Assembly: GCA_023666665.1 (NCBI GenBank)
Contig: JAMPBN010000001.1
Span: 1,113,232 to 1,177,231, forward strand
DNA: 64,000 nt
Reading direction: 5' to 3'
Source of the DNA: Prevotella sp.
Lineage (GTDB): Bacteria > Bacteroidota > Bacteroidia > Bacteroidales > Muribaculaceae
Shown: positions 1 through 9,766 of the stretch, in pieces
How the letters are laid out: each line of letters begins with the position of its first letter
Numbering within the stretch: position 1 is the stretch's first letter
Program-made: the position numbers and the translations under genes
The notes under the pieces: generated by a model
Told to the model about the DNA's origin: nothing
The model's input: only the letters and a program-made list of their open reading frames with translations
Databases searched by the model: none

Positions 1-359
1 ACGAGGTTGGTGAATGCTTCGCCGGTGGCGTGATTCTTAGATATAAACCACAGCGAGCTGTCGGAAGTGCAGAATAGCAGCAATACCACCACGACCATCG
101 AGGTGGTCCAAGCGGGGAAAGCATTAAACACCCACATCAATGCGGCAAATGCAAAGATTGCGAGTACACGTTGTTCCACAGGATTAATTGTGGGCAGGCC
201 GATGGCGCTTGCAGGGATAAACCAGAGCAGCAGCGTAACTGCAATCACGATGCCCACTTTGATAGCGCGAGTGGGCAGGGGGTTGCGCGCCGACCTATGC
301 TCCTTTTTCCATTCGTGGTAGGCTTCAAGAAGATGATAGCCGTGGAAACTTTTGAACAT
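1..359 (-). CDS. SLC13/DASS family anion permease, N-terminal fragment (gene runs off the window)
   Basis: Reading the minus strand from the ATG at 359-357 gives 119 uninterrupted codons to the window edge. The product begins MFKSFHGYHLLEAYHEWKKE, then has a hydrophobic helix around residues 38-50, a second helix around 63-78 and a third around 85-98. The pattern of a basic cytoplasmic start, a helix with LLWFIP, and then AFAALMWVFNAFPAWTTS is typical of the divalent anion:Na+ symporter (SLC13/CitT) family, which imports di- or tricarboxylates, sulfate or phosphate; the substrate cannot be told from this part. A TAACTTTG box on the minus strand at 416-409 lies about 50 nt upstream and fits as its promoter. 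The family call rests on the helix pattern and a few motifs only. Confidence 0.7.
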   Translation of the reverse strand, partial: MFKSFHGYHLLEAYHEWKKEHRSARNPLPTRAIKVGIVIAVTLLLWFIPASAIGLPTINPVEQRVLAIFAFAALMWVFNAFPAWTTSMVVVVLLLFCTSDSSLWFISKNHATGEAFTNL

Positions 360-408
360 AAACGTTTAAAATGTGATAAATGATTTTTTTTTGTGTATAA
401 AACGGGTG

Positions 409-416
409 CAAAGTTA
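409..416 (-). promoter_or_regulatory. -7 box (TAACTTTG) for the SLC13-type permease
   Basis: On the minus strand this octamer matches the Bacteroidota -7 consensus TAnnTTTG exactly. It lies 49 nt upstream of the ATG at 359. I see no good TTTG -33 element at the usual spacing. Confidence 0.5.
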
Positions 417-503
417 CGAAAAAATCTTCATAGTGTGTTCAATCAAAATCAATCAAAAATCATTAACTTAAAATGCTTAACGTATGTTAAGCTGTGTTAA
501 AAA

Positions 504-532
504 TTTGGGGGGTAATTTTCGCTGTACCTTTG
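504..532 (+). promoter_or_regulatory. Promoter of the Ig-like secreted protein
   Basis: TTTG at 504-507 and TACCTTTG at 525-532 are separated by 17 nt, close to the Bacteroidota TTTG / TAnnTTTG promoter layout. The start codon follows 36 nt after the box. Confidence 0.6.
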
Positions 533-568
533 TCGCGCAATCAATAACAAATTTTAAAACACAATCAC

Positions 569-3388
569 ATGAAAAAGCTCTTACTTTCCCTAATGGCAAT
601 TTGTTTTGTGCTAATTGCCGCTGCTGAGAATTATACTACAGGTTCTTTGGGAAATAATGCATTCGTGGGTAATACCACAGTTCGAAAAGGTACTTTTAAT
701 GACGTTACCTGGGATCTGAATCTTGTCTGGAAAGCAACCAATAGTTATCATTTTGGTAACGACGGTACAAAAGGTTTTCAAATCGGCTCGAGCAACGCTC
801 AGTTAACGACAGCTGTTTTTTCTACAGAAGAAATCGAAGGGACAATAACCTCTGTCAAAGTTAACGGTAGTATTGCAAGTAGCGGTGGCTGTAATGTTTC
901 GGTAAAAGTTGGCGGTGTTGATTTTACTTATAATTCCAAAACTTCCGTAGCATTAACTACAACAGCAACAGCATATGAATTTAAGGGAGAGGGTTCAGGT
1001 AAAATTGAAATAACATACACTAATTCCAAGAAGAAAGCAACATATATAAAGCAAATTGATGTTGTATATGTTGAAACATCGGGCGACCTTGAATCAGCAG
1101 GTCTTTCTTTTCCCGAGTCTGAATATGTAGCAAACTTAGGGGAAGAGTTTGAAGAACCCGCTCTTACAAAAAAGACTACTGCCGATGCTACATATGAATC
1201 ATCTAACCCGGCAGTTGCAACAGTCAATGCCACTACAGGCGAAATCACACCGTTAAAGGCAGGTAAAACAACTATTACTGCCACAGTTGAAGCAAATGAC
1301 ACTTATGATAAAGGTCTTGCTTCTTATCTGCTTACAGTCAAAGACCCTAACGCCAAACCTTGGGTGCGCGTTGCCGATGCTAACGAAATCACAACCGGTG
1401 TACCGTATGTTATATCAGGAGGCGCTTATAATACATCTGATAAAACCTGTGCAATATTGTCATCTTACAGCGGAACAACCAGCGCGAAATATTTCAACGT
1501 TACCAAAGAAATTTCTCTTTCTGAAGATAAGTCAATAGCTGAACTTCCTGAACCAAATATGCAGTTTGTTTTGGAAGATGCCGGAGATGGAAAATTTTAT
1601 TTCAAATCTGATGAAGGATATATATCACATAGCTCCGGTAATAGTGCAGTATGTGGAGAGACAAAAGATGCTCTCTCGGTAGAATTTGATGATGTCAACG
1701 GCTATGTTACAATAAATAAAAATAAGTCTACTTCATCCGAAGTTCGCTATCTGGTATACAATGCATCAAGTTCGCGTTTTGCCTTTTACACAACCGCCCC
1801 GTCTGTGAGCACTCCAAACTTTCAGCCATTGAGATTGTATTACCAAGAGGGAACTCTTGTTGCGAAGACGCCGTCGCAGTTGGCTTTTGATAAGGCGGCT
1901 TTTGAGGCCGTTGATGGGCAAGAAGAATTTCAAGGACTTCCGCAGCTTATCAATCCGCTTGACATTGAGGTTGAATATAGCACTTCAGATATAGAAATCG
2001 GTTATTACGAAGCCGGCGACCTTATTCTCGGCGGCAAGTTGGGTACCGCAACCATTACAGTTTCACCAAAAGACACTGACACGTACACCGGTAATGCTAC
2101 ATTTACGCTGACTGTAGTTTCAAAACCCTCTGCCGGCATCGCTTACGAAACCACCGCGTTTACCGCATATGAAGGAGAGGACTTTGACGCTCCTCAACTT
2201 GTGAACCCCAACAATGTTACAATAGTTTACACATCATCTAACGACGATGTTGCTATGGTTGATGAAAACGATGGCCTTGTGGTTATTGCCGGACTTGGCA
2301 CTGCAACCATTACCGCTACTTTTGCCGGCGATGACACTTATTCGGCAGAGTCAGCATCTTACACTATAACCGTTGTTAAAAATTACGACTCAGTTGCGAA
2401 ATTCCTCACTGCTGCAAATAATGAGACAATTACCGTAAATTGCCCGCTGACAGTTGGTGCCGTCAACGGCAACAATTACTATGTTACAGACAACCAAGGC
2501 GGTTATATACTCATTTACAAAGGGAATAAACACGATATGCCCTACGAAGCGGGCGATGTTATTCCCTCAGGTTGGCAAGGTCAGTACACCATTTACAATG
2601 GTCTGCCTGAGTTGAAAACAACTGCAAATATGCCGGCCTCAACTGAAAAAGGCGAATATGTTATAGAAGTGATTTCCGGCGCCGAGGTAAAACTTCAACC
2701 TCTGAACAAGGTGGTGAAAGTCAATGGTGTGACATTTGACGAAGCTACTCCCTCATATAATACGGAATTTACAGGAGTTGCTGATGACGTTGAAATCAAT
2801 TTCTATAACGGCAACAAATTGGAATCAGTTGCCGCAGGTGTTTATAACGTTACTTTTGCAGTCAGCACTTACGAAAGAAATGGCACTACCATAAAAGAGC
2901 CAACTCAATATGTTACATTGAGCTATGATGCCGTGCCGACACATCCAATTGTAGATGTTGATGGCGAAAGCAACGATTTGGATGAAACCACAGTCTCTCT
3001 TAATAACAAAGAAAAAGTTGTGGTTACGTTAGCACATAACGATAGTGAGAATCATACGATTTTCCATAAGTTTGTGGCAGATTTATCTGCATCTAATGAA
3101 CCCGCCGCGCAGACCGATGATGAAAACGATGGCTTTAAGGCATACACAGAGCCAATTGAAATTACCGAAGCAGGTACGCTCCACTATTACGCGCAGCATA
3201 ACGTTACCGGTGCCAAGAGCGCTACCCGCACAATAGTGTTCACCGGCAACACTACTTCAATATCTGAGATTAATGCTGAAGCAACCAACTCCGATTATTA
3301 TGATCTCAGCGGCCGCATGATTGCCAAGCCGACCAAGGGAATCGTAATACTAAAGACTGGCTCCAAAGTGAGCAAGTATGTGTTCTGA
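569..3388 (+). CDS. Large secreted protein with Ig-like (Big_2-type) repeats and a C-terminal sorting-like tail
   Basis: 939 aa. Residues 1-19 form a signal peptide (cleavage likely near AAA-ENY). Residues about 20-170 form a beta-rich N-terminal domain I do not recognise. At least three bacterial Ig-like repeats follow (about 174-258, 440-520 and 530-620), each ending in patterns such as GTATITATFAGDDTY. A further beta domain covers about 625-745, and a chitobiase/hexosaminidase C-terminal-like module (CHB_HEX_C type, with THPIVDVDG and ITEAGTLHYYAQ) about 845-910. The end, with YYDLSGRMIAKPTKGIVILK, looks like the short C-terminal domain of type IX secretion cargo. No catalytic motif is visible. 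A surface adhesin or a carbohydrate-binding scaffold are both possible; the function is unknown. It has its own promoter and terminator, so it is monocistronic. Confidence 0.75.
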   Translation: MKKLLLSLMAICFVLIAAAENYTTGSLGNNAFVGNTTVRKGTFNDVTWDLNLVWKATNSYHFGNDGTKGFQIGSSNAQLTTAVFSTEEIEGTITSVKVNGSIASSGGCNVSVKVGGVDFTYNSKTSVALTTTATAYEFKGEGSGKIEITYTNSKKKATYIKQIDVVYVETSGDLESAGLSFPESEYVANLGEEFEEPALTKKTTADATYESSNPAVATVNATTGEITPLKAGKTTITATVEANDTYDKGLASYLLTVKDPNAKPWVRVADANEITTGVPYVISGGAYNTSDKTCAILSSYSGTTSAKYFNVTKEISLSEDKSIAELPEPNMQFVLEDAGDGKFYFKSDEGYISHSSGNSAVCGETKDALSVEFDDVNGYVTINKNKSTSSEVRYLVYNASSSRFAFYTTAPSVSTPNFQPLRLYYQEGTLVAKTPSQLAFDKAAFEAVDGQEEFQGLPQLINPLDIEVEYSTSDIEIGYYEAGDLILGGKLGTATITVSPKDTDTYTGNATFTLTVVSKPSAGIAYETTAFTAYEGEDFDAPQLVNPNNVTIVYTSSNDDVAMVDENDGLVVIAGLGTATITATFAGDDTYSAESASYTITVVKNYDSVAKFLTAANNETITVNCPLTVGAVNGNNYYVTDNQGGYILIYKGNKHDMPYEAGDVIPSGWQGQYTIYNGLPELKTTANMPASTEKGEYVIEVISGAEVKLQPLNKVVKVNGVTFDEATPSYNTEFTGVADDVEINFYNGNKLESVAAGVYNVTFAVSTYERNGTTIKEPTQYVTLSYDAVPTHPIVDVDGESNDLDETTVSLNNKEKVVVTLAHNDSENHTIFHKFVADLSASNEPAAQTDDENDGFKAYTEPIEITEAGTLHYYAQHNVTGAKSATRTIVFTGNTTSISEINAEATNSDYYDLSGRMIAKPTKGIVILKTGSKVSKYVF

Positions 3389-3421
3389 TAAGGAACACGT
3401 GTGATTTTAAATTGTTATTCA

Positions 3422-3466
3422 GAGGGCGGTGTGTTGTGAAATACGCTGCCCTTGTTGTTTTTTTAA
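3422..3466 (+). terminator. Rho-independent terminator after the Ig-like protein gene
   Basis: GGGCGGTGTGT (3424-3434) pairs with ATACGCTGCCC (3441-3451), an 11-bp stem with three G-U wobbles and a six-base loop. It is followed by a T-rich run ending in seven T. Confidence 0.7.
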
Positions 3467-3505
3467 TTTAGGGAATATTAACGTGGTGGTTTATGATTTT
3501 TTTTG

Positions 3506-3513
3506 TACTTTTG
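3506..3513 (+). promoter_or_regulatory. -7 box (TACTTTTG) upstream of gpmI
   Basis: Exact TAnnTTTG match 47 nt before the gpmI ATG and just downstream of the preceding terminator. It is the likely promoter of the gpmI-to-mlaF cluster. A clear -33 TTTG is not seen. Confidence 0.45.
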
Positions 3514-3560
3514 CGGTTGATTTGAAAATTAACTCATAAACGATATTCATTTATAAAGCT

Positions 3561-5075
3561 ATGGCAAACAAAGCATTGCTCGTGATTCTCGACGGATGGG
3601 GCATCGGCAACCATTCAAAAGGCGACGTTATCTATCAGACTCCCACGCCCTATTGGGATTCTCTGCTCAAAACATATCCTCACTCTGAGCTTCAGGCATC
3701 GGGTGAAAACGTCGGTCTGCCCGACGGACAGATGGGCAACTCCGAGGTGGGCCACCTCAACATCGGCGCTGGTCGCGTAGTGTATCAAGACCTCGTGAAA
3801 ATCAACAAGGCCATTAAAGACGGCTCAATTCTCAACAATCAAGAAATCAAGAGCGCATTTGAAACTGCAAAGAACACCGGCTGCGGACTTCACCTGATGG
3901 GTCTGACCAGCGACGGCGGCGTGCACTCAAGCCTTGACCACCTTTTTGCTCTTCTCGACATCGCCAAGCACTATGGTTTGGAAAAGGTCTATGTTCACTG
4001 CTTTATGGACGGCCGCGACACCGACCCGCACAGCGGCAAAGGCTTTATTGAGCAACTTCAGCAGCATATGGCGCAGTCAACCGGTCAAATCGCCGACATC
4101 ATTGGCCGCTATTATGCTATGGACCGCGACAAACGCTGGGAGCGTGTCAAGGAAGCTTACGACCTCCTCGTTGAGGGCAAGGGCGAACAAGCCACCGATA
4201 TGGTTGCCGCTATGCAGCAGAGCTACGACAACGACGTTACCGACGAGTTCATCAAACCGATTCACAACTCGACAGTTGACGGCACCATCAAGCCCAACGA
4301 CGTTGTTATTTTCTTCAACTACCGCAACGACCGCGCCAAGGAGCTTACCGTAGTTCTTACTCAGCACGATATGCCCGAACAGGGTATGCACACCATTCCC
4401 GGCTTGCAATACTACTGCATGACTCCCTATGACGCATCGTTTACCGGAGTTCACATTCTCTTCGACAAAGAAAACGTTGACAACACCCTCGGCGAATATA
4501 TCTCCAATCAGGGTCTGCATCAACTCCACATCGCCGAAACCGAAAAGTATGCCCACGTTACGTTCTTCTTCAACGGCGGACGCGAAGAACCGTATAAGAA
4601 CGAAGACCGCATCCTCGTTCCCTCGCCCAAGGTTGCCACTTATGACCTCAAGCCCGAGATGAGCGCATATGAAGTGTGCGACAAGCTCACCGATGCAATT
4701 CGCTCTGAGAAATATGACTTTATCGTAGTAAACTACGCCAACGGCGACATGGTGGGTCATACCGGAGTTTACGAGGCCATCGAAAAAGCTGTTGTTGCTG
4801 TTGATGAGTGCCTTATGTCAACCATCGAAGCCGCTAAAGAAGCCGGCTACGAGGCAATTATCATTGCCGACCACGGCAATGCCGATAATGCCATCAACGC
4901 CGATGGTACCCCCAACACAGCACACTCGCTTAACCCGGTTCCGTGCGTGTATGTAACCAAGAAAGCTGATGCACACGTGGCCAACGGCCGTCTTGCCGAC
5001 GTGGCTCCCACTATTCTCAAAATCATGGGTCTGCCCCAGCCGAAGGAGATGACCGGAAAAGCCCTCATCTCATAA
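3561..5075 (+). CDS. gpmI: 2,3-bisphosphoglycerate-independent phosphoglycerate mutase
   Basis: 504 aa, the usual length for the family. The enzyme interconverts 3- and 2-phosphoglycerate in glycolysis and gluconeogenesis in the cytoplasm, using two Mn2+ ions and a phosphoserine intermediate. Metal-ligand Asp11 is in LDGWGIG; the phosphorylated Ser61 is in [25 protein letters not shown] and the C-terminal metal motif ADHGNADNA are also present. The first gene of a tight plus-strand cluster; its TAA shares its last base with the ATG of the thymidine kinase gene. Confidence 0.97.
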   Translation: MANKALLVILDGWGIGNHSKGDVIYQTPTPYWDSLLKTYPHSELQASGENVGLPDGQMGNSEVGHLNIGAGRVVYQDLVKINKAIKDGSILNNQEIKSAFETAKNTGCGLHLMGLTSDGGVHSSLDHLFALLDIAKHYGLEKVYVHCFMDGRDTDPHSGKGFIEQLQQHMAQSTGQIADIIGRYYAMDRDKRWERVKEAYDLLVEGKGEQATDMVAAMQQSYDNDVTDEFIKPIHNSTVDGTIKPNDVVIFFNYRNDRAKELTVVLTQHDMPEQGMHTIPGLQYYCMTPYDASFTGVHILFDKENVDNTLGEYISNQGLHQLHIAETEKYAHVTFFFNGGREEPYKNEDRILVPSPKVATYDLKPEMSAYEVCDKLTDAIRSEKYDFIVVNYANGDMVGHTGVYEAIEKAVVAVDECLMSTIEAAKEAGYEAIIIADHGNADNAINADGTPNTAHSLNPVPCVYVTKKADAHVANGRLADVAPTILKIMGLPQPKEMTGKALIS

Positions 5076-5701
5076 TGGATCGCAAAGGCAAACTATACTT
5101 CCGCTATGGCACAATGGGGTCGGCAAAAACGGCCCTGTTGTTGACCACAGCGTATAACTTTGAGGAGAGAGGTATGCGCTACGTTTGCCTCAAGCCGATT
5201 ATTGACACCCGCGAGGAGCGCAACGTTATTCATTCGCGCATCGGCATTGAGCGCGAATGTGAGTGGATAATGGCCGACACTGACCTCTATCAGCTTGCCC
5301 AGAAACTCTGCGAAAAAGCCGGATGCCTGATTGAATGGTTCCTGATTGACGAGGTCCAGTTTCTCACCGCCGCTCAGGTTGACCAGCTGGCCCGCCTCGT
5401 TGACGACTATGGCATCAATGTGATTTGCTACGGACTCCGCACAGACTTCCGCACTCACCTTTTTGAGGGCTCACGTCGTCTCTTTGAGATAGCCGATACC
5501 ATCGACGAAATCAAGAGCACGTGCACTTGCGGACGCAAAACTATTGTCAACGCTCGCCTTGGCGCTAATGGCGATATGGTGGAAGAAGGCGCACAGGTTG
5601 AAATCGGCGGTGACGACAAGTATATCGCCGTGTGTCGCAATTGCTGGCGCAACAAGAAAATTGAACAAGCACGCCGTAACGCCCTGCCATTTGACATATG
5701 A
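5075..5701 (+). CDS. tdk: Thymidine kinase, type II
   Basis: 208 aa. Phosphorylates thymidine to dTMP with ATP in pyrimidine salvage. The P-loop is GTMGSAKT (residues 12-19), the catalytic glutamate is Glu93 in IDEVQFL, and the lasso and zinc site are shown by STCTCGRKT and CRNCW, whose Cys residues form the structural zinc ribbon of the type II family. The start overlaps the gpmI stop by one base and the stop overlaps the next ATG as ATGA, so translational coupling is likely. The C-terminus is slightly extended but otherwise ordinary. Confidence 0.95.
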   Translation: MDRKGKLYFRYGTMGSAKTALLLTTAYNFEERGMRYVCLKPIIDTREERNVIHSRIGIERECEWIMADTDLYQLAQKLCEKAGCLIEWFLIDEVQFLTAAQVDQLARLVDDYGINVICYGLRTDFRTHLFEGSRRLFEIADTIDEIKSTCTCGRKTIVNARLGANGDMVEEGAQVEIGGDDKYIAVCRNCWRNKKIEQARRNALPFDI

Positions 5702-6459
5702 AACGCCACCTCTCCCTCCTGATTCTTTTGCTTTGGGTCGTCACGGCATTTTGCGGAATCCCCGAATATACCAACGAGGATCTTTCCTATCGCGTTACGT
5801 ATAAATGGGGCTTCATTCAGAAGCAAGCCGGTTCGGCAAGCTTCTCGCTCAAGGAGCACGCTGACCACTATTCGGCTGTGCTTACGGCGCGCACTCAGCC
5901 GTGGGCCGACAAAATCTTTCAGGTGCGCGACACTCTTACAGGCACGATGCGCCTCGGAGATATGGCCCCGACGCTCTACGTCAAATCTACCCACGAGGGT
6001 GGGGAATACCGCCACGACGTTATTAAATACGCCTTTACCGGCGATTTGATGACGGCACAGTGCGAACGCCTCAAAATCAACAAGAAAGGAGAGCAATCCG
6101 TCACCGACACAACGCTTGTTGCCAATCTGCCCGGCACGGATATGCTCAGCGTCTACTATCTGGTGCGCCGCCTGCCATTTGACACCATGAAAGTCGGCAC
6201 AATTGCCCGCGCAAGCATCTTTTCAGGCAAGAAAATAGAACAACTTGCCGTTAAATATCTTGGCATCGAAACTATTAAGCTCAACGATAGGAAATATCGC
6301 TGTTATAAAATTAATTTCACGTTCTCGTCAGAGAGAATGAAAAACTCATCCGCCCCGATGTGGGCGTGGATTTCTACCGAAGGGCAACGCATCCCCATCA
6401 AACTGATTGGCGAACTTCCCATCGGTCAGATTCAAGTACTCTATAATGAACCGAACTAA
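5698..6459 (+). CDS. DUF3108 family secreted or periplasmic protein
   Basis: 253 aa. Residues 1-19 form a signal peptide. The remainder is a predicted beta-rich fold with the DUF3108 hallmarks: an opening strand LSYRVTYKWGFIQKQAGSAS, then TARTQPWADKIFQVRDTL, TLYVKSTHEGG and a closing PMWAWISTEGQRIPIKL. DUF3108 proteins are periplasmic and common in Bacteroidota; their molecular role is not established. Translation is probably coupled to tdk (ATGA overlap). The gene lies between nucleotide salvage and a secreted peptidase, which gives no clear functional clue. Confidence 0.8.
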   Translation: MKRHLSLLILLLWVVTAFCGIPEYTNEDLSYRVTYKWGFIQKQAGSASFSLKEHADHYSAVLTARTQPWADKIFQVRDTLTGTMRLGDMAPTLYVKSTHEGGEYRHDVIKYAFTGDLMTAQCERLKINKKGEQSVTDTTLVANLPGTDMLSVYYLVRRLPFDTMKVGTIARASIFSGKKIEQLAVKYLGIETIKLNDRKYRCYKINFTFSSERMKNSSAPMWAWISTEGQRIPIKLIGELPIGQIQVLYNEPN

Positions 6460-6475
6460 GAAACCCAAATATTAT

Positions 6476-7687
6476 ATGAAATCAGTCATCACATCTGCCG
6501 CAGCTTTGGCCATTGCCCTTGGAGGCTTCGCTCAGGAAACTGCCGACACCACTAAGTCAGCACCGAAAGGATTTGTCTTTACCGACGTTATCACCATACC
6601 GTCTACTTCAGTCAAGGACCAAAACAAATCAGGTACCTGCTGGAGCTTCTCCGGCACCGGTTTTATTGAAGACTACGTGCGCAAAACCAAGGGCGACTCG
6701 CTCGACCTCAGCGAAATGTACACCGTTCGTCAGTGCTATCTCGACAAGGCTCGCCGCCACGTGTTGCTCCAAGGTCACGGCAACGTTGGTGAGGGTGGCA
6801 GCATAGTAGATGTGGCCTACGTTATGAGTAATTACGGCGCTATTCCCGAAGAAGCATATAAAGGACTGAACTACGGCGAGGCCAAACACGACCACAGCGA
6901 ACTTGCCCGCGCCATCCGGGCATATATGGGAGCAATCACCGCCGGACGCAAAACCACCACAGCCTGGGAGGAAGGCCTCACCGGTATTCTCGATGCCTAT
7001 CTCGGCAAAGTGCCCGAAACGTTTGAATACCAAGGCAAAACTTACACCCCCAAGAGTTTTGCCGAATATCTCGGTATTAATGAGGAAGAATTCATCGCGT
7101 TTACTTCTTTTACTCATCATCCTTACTGGAAACCGTTTGCTCTCGAAGTGTGCGATAACTGGCTCTGGGCTCCGTATCAAAACGTGCCGCTCGACGTTAT
7201 GCAGCAGATAATTGACAATGCGCTCGAGAATGGTTATACAGTAAACTGGGCTGCCGACGTGAGCGAGGACAACGGCTTCAAATGGAAACAAGGCTACGCA
7301 GTGCTCCCCGCAAAGAAAAACGAAGCAAACCTCGAAGGCACGGAACTTTCGCGCTGGGTGAAACTCAGCGATGCCGACCGCGAAAAAGAAGCATATAACT
7401 TTACCGGCCCGGACGACCTTGTTGAGGTGAACGTGACCCCCGAGGAGCGTCAGCGCATGTTTGAAAACCACGAAACCACCGACGACCACGGTATGGTAAT
7501 CGTTGGCACCGCTACCGACCAAACCGGCAACAAGTTCTATAAGGTTAAGAATTCCTGGGATACAAACCACGTTTACAACGGCTATTTCTACGTCAGCGTT
7601 CCTTATCTGCTTGGCAAAACCATGAGCTTTATGGTTCACAAGGATGCCCTGCCCAAGGATGTAAAGAAAAATCTTAATATTAAATGA
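6476..7687 (+). CDS. C1-family cysteine peptidase, PepC/bleomycin-hydrolase-like, exported
   Basis: 403 aa from the ATG at 6476. A longer reading from a TTG at 6407 is possible, but the shorter form begins with a clean signal peptide (MKSVITSAAALAIALGGFAQ), so I chose it. The papain-like active site is visible: Gln49 and Cys55 in KDQNKSGTCWSFSG, His in TTDDHGMVIVG and Asn in VKNSWDTNHVYNG. Bleomycin hydrolases and PepC are usually cytoplasmic aminopeptidases; the signal peptide places this version in the periplasm or outside, as is common in Bacteroidales. Its stop overlaps the next start (ATGA). Confidence 0.9.
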   Translation: MKSVITSAAALAIALGGFAQETADTTKSAPKGFVFTDVITIPSTSVKDQNKSGTCWSFSGTGFIEDYVRKTKGDSLDLSEMYTVRQCYLDKARRHVLLQGHGNVGEGGSIVDVAYVMSNYGAIPEEAYKGLNYGEAKHDHSELARAIRAYMGAITAGRKTTTAWEEGLTGILDAYLGKVPETFEYQGKTYTPKSFAEYLGINEEEFIAFTSFTHHPYWKPFALEVCDNWLWAPYQNVPLDVMQQIIDNALENGYTVNWAADVSEDNGFKWKQGYAVLPAKKNEANLEGTELSRWVKLSDADREKEAYNFTGPDDLVEVNVTPEERQRMFENHETTDDHGMVIVGTATDQTGNKFYKVKNSWDTNHVYNGYFYVSVPYLLGKTMSFMVHKDALPKDVKKNLNIK

Positions 7688-8199
7688 AAAAACTGCTGAT
7701 AATCATTGGGGTGTATGGCGTGATGCTGACATCTTGCCGCACCACCGAAGCAAACTATCGCGCTGCCTATGAGGCGACTAAAGCCTCGCAGGCTGCCGCG
7801 CAGTCTGACGACGGTCTGGATGAAAACACGCGCCGAATGCTCAATCTTGACAAAAAGCAGCATCAATACGTTCATATAATCGGTACTGATACGCTCAATA
7901 TTACCAACGTATTTGCCGTTATGGAGCAGGGCTCGATACCTGCAGTACCTCAATTCTCGGTTGTGGCCAATGCTTTTTCGCAGCTTTTTAATGCACAGGC
8001 TCTTTTGAAGCGTCTGCAAGAAGCAGGGTTCAAAGACGCGTATATCTTCAAAACAGGAACTCCCGATTATTATGTAGCCGCAGGAGGCAGCGATAACGTT
8101 GCCGATATTCCCGCAATACGCCGCAAGCTTGAAAAAGCAGGCAATCCCGGTTCACGAGCCGGATTCCCGGCAATTGTTCGCGTTCCACGAATGAAATGA
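7684..8199 (+). CDS. SPOR-domain lipoprotein
   Basis: 171 aa. The N-terminus MKKLLIIIGVYGVMLTSC is a lipoprotein signal with lipobox LTSC. Residues about 58-150 form a SPOR-like domain (HQYVHIIGT, then ANAFSQLFNAQALLKRLQEAG, then AYIFKTGTPDYYVAAGG). SPOR domains bind denuded glycan strands of peptidoglycan, usually at the division septum. The middle segment of about 30 residues is Ala/Ser/Asp rich and likely a linker. Translation is coupled to the C1 peptidase upstream, and mlaE starts 4 nt downstream. Confidence 0.8.
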   Translation: MKKLLIIIGVYGVMLTSCRTTEANYRAAYEATKASQAAAQSDDGLDENTRRMLNLDKKQHQYVHIIGTDTLNITNVFAVMEQGSIPAVPQFSVVANAFSQLFNAQALLKRLQEAGFKDAYIFKTGTPDYYVAAGGSDNVADIPAIRRKLEKAGNPGSRAGFPAIVRVPRMK

Positions 8200-8203
8200 C
8201 ACT

Positions 8204-8956
8204 ATGAATCTGTTTACGAAATATATACGCGACCTCGGGCAATATTGCCAACTTATGGGGCGCGTTCTGTCCATTCCCGACCGTTGGCGTGAATTTTTCA
8301 AACGCACGGTCAATGAGATTTACAAGCTCGGGATTGACTCAATTTTGCTGGTTGTTATTATTTCTATATTCATCGGCGCGGTAATAACCATTCAGATGCA
8401 GCTCAACATTACCAACCCGCTGCTGCCGGCGTATGCAGTTGGTATGACCACTCGCGAAATCATCTTGCTTGAGTTCTCATCGTCGATTCTCTGCCTGATT
8501 TTGGCCGGCAAGGTCGGCTCAAACATAGCCTCTGAGATCGGCACAATGCGAGTTACTGAACAGATTGATGCTCTCGACATTATGGGTGTTAACTCCGCCA
8601 ACTTTCTGATTCTCCCCAAGATTGTCGGTTTTCTGCTGATTATTCCGGTGCTGACGGTTCTGTCAATGGGAACTTCGATTCTTGGTGGCCTCGGAATCGC
8701 ATATTTTACCGATATGATTTCCGTGAGCAAATTCACTTACGGACTTCAGGCATTCTTCAATCCGTGGTATGTTTGGTACTCCATTATCAAGAGTTTGGTA
8801 TTCAGCGTAATCATTACCTCAACGGCATCTTATTTCGGATATTACGTGAAAGGTGGTGCCCTTGAAGTCGGCAAGGCTTCGACTCAAGCCGTGGTCAATT
8901 CCTCGATATTGATTCTTTTCTTTGACGTATTGCTCACAAAACTTCTGCTCCAATGA
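8204..8956 (+). CDS. mlaE: MlaE-type ABC transporter permease
   Basis: 250 aa inner-membrane protein with about five hydrophobic helices (about 47-68, 84-102, 145-170, 195-212 and 230-248). The family signature EIGTMRVTEQIDALDIMG (about residues 121-138) contacts the ATPase. Family members move phospholipids between the inner and outer membranes as part of the Mla complex. The next gene, overlapping by 4 nt, is the matching ATPase. The MCE-domain partner MlaD is not encoded in the adjacent genes. Confidence 0.93.
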   Translation: MNLFTKYIRDLGQYCQLMGRVLSIPDRWREFFKRTVNEIYKLGIDSILLVVIISIFIGAVITIQMQLNITNPLLPAYAVGMTTREIILLEFSSSILCLILAGKVGSNIASEIGTMRVTEQIDALDIMGVNSANFLILPKIVGFLLIIPVLTVLSMGTSILGGLGIAYFTDMISVSKFTYGLQAFFNPWYVWYSIIKSLVFSVIITSTASYFGYYVKGGALEVGKASTQAVVNSSILILFFDVLLTKLLLQ

Positions 8957-9729
8957 TTCAGGTACAAAACGTAACAAAGTCGTTTGACGGCAAAACCATT
9001 CTGCACGACGTTTCCTGTGAATTTTTCACAGGAAAGACCAATCTGATTATAGGACAGAGCGGCTCGGGCAAAACAGTGTTGATGAAATCAATTGTGGGAC
9101 TTGTCGACCCGGAGCAAGGCCACATTCTCTTTGACGGCCGCGATGTTATGACTATGAACCGCGCCCAATGCAAGGAGCTGCGCATGGAGATTGGTATGCT
9201 CTTTCAGGGTTCGGCTCTGTTCGATAGCGAAACCGTGCTCGGCAACGTAATGTTCCCGCTGGTGATGTTCTCTGATATGACACGCGCCGAAATGCGCGAC
9301 CGTGCTCTTTTTTGTCTTGAGCGCGTGAACCTCAAGGGCTCAGATGGCAAATATCCGGCAGAACTCTCCGGAGGCATGCAAAAGCGTGTGGCCATTGCCC
9401 GTGCCATCGCGTTGAATCCCAAATATCTTTTTTGCGATGAACCCAACTCCGGACTTGACCCGCGCACCTCTATTCTGATTGACGAGCTGCTGAGCGACAT
9501 CACCCACGAATATAACATCACTACCATCATCAATACCCACGATATGAATTCCGTTCTCGGAATCGGGGAAAATATCATTTTTCTCAACAAGGGACATAAG
9601 GAATGGGTGGGTGTGTCCGATCAGATATATTGCTCTGATAATAAGGCGCTGACCGACTTCGTGTTTGCTACCAATCTCTTCCAGAAAGTGCGTGAATATG
9701 AAGTAAAAAAAGCTCATAAATGCAAATAA
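8953..9729 (+). CDS. mlaF: MlaF-type ABC transporter ATPase
   Basis: 258 aa. Walker A is GQSGSGKT (about 34-41), the Q-loop is MLFQGSALFDS, the signature is ELSGGMQKRVAIARA and Walker B is YLFCDEPNSGLDP; the switch His is in NTHDM. The Asn in DEPNSGLD replaces the Thr or Ser usually seen there, a substitution I recall from Bacteroidota MlaF-like proteins. It energises the MlaE permease encoded immediately upstream. It is the last gene of the gpmI cluster; 49 nt separate it from nrnA. Confidence 0.94.
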   Translation: MIQVQNVTKSFDGKTILHDVSCEFFTGKTNLIIGQSGSGKTVLMKSIVGLVDPEQGHILFDGRDVMTMNRAQCKELRMEIGMLFQGSALFDSETVLGNVMFPLVMFSDMTRAEMRDRALFCLERVNLKGSDGKYPAELSGGMQKRVAIARAIALNPKYLFCDEPNSGLDPRTSILIDELLSDITHEYNITTIINTHDMNSVLGIGENIIFLNKGHKEWVGVSDQIYCSDNKALTDFVFATNLFQKVREYEVKKAHKCK

Positions 9730-9766
9730 ACATTTTGCAGATATAAAGAAATATCACAATTTTTCG

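Noticed and set aside
67..383. Plus-strand reading frames at the left edge
   Set aside because: They lie opposite the SLC13-type permease fragment, whose minus-strand frame gives coherent membrane helices and a promoter. The plus-strand frames show no domain pattern.
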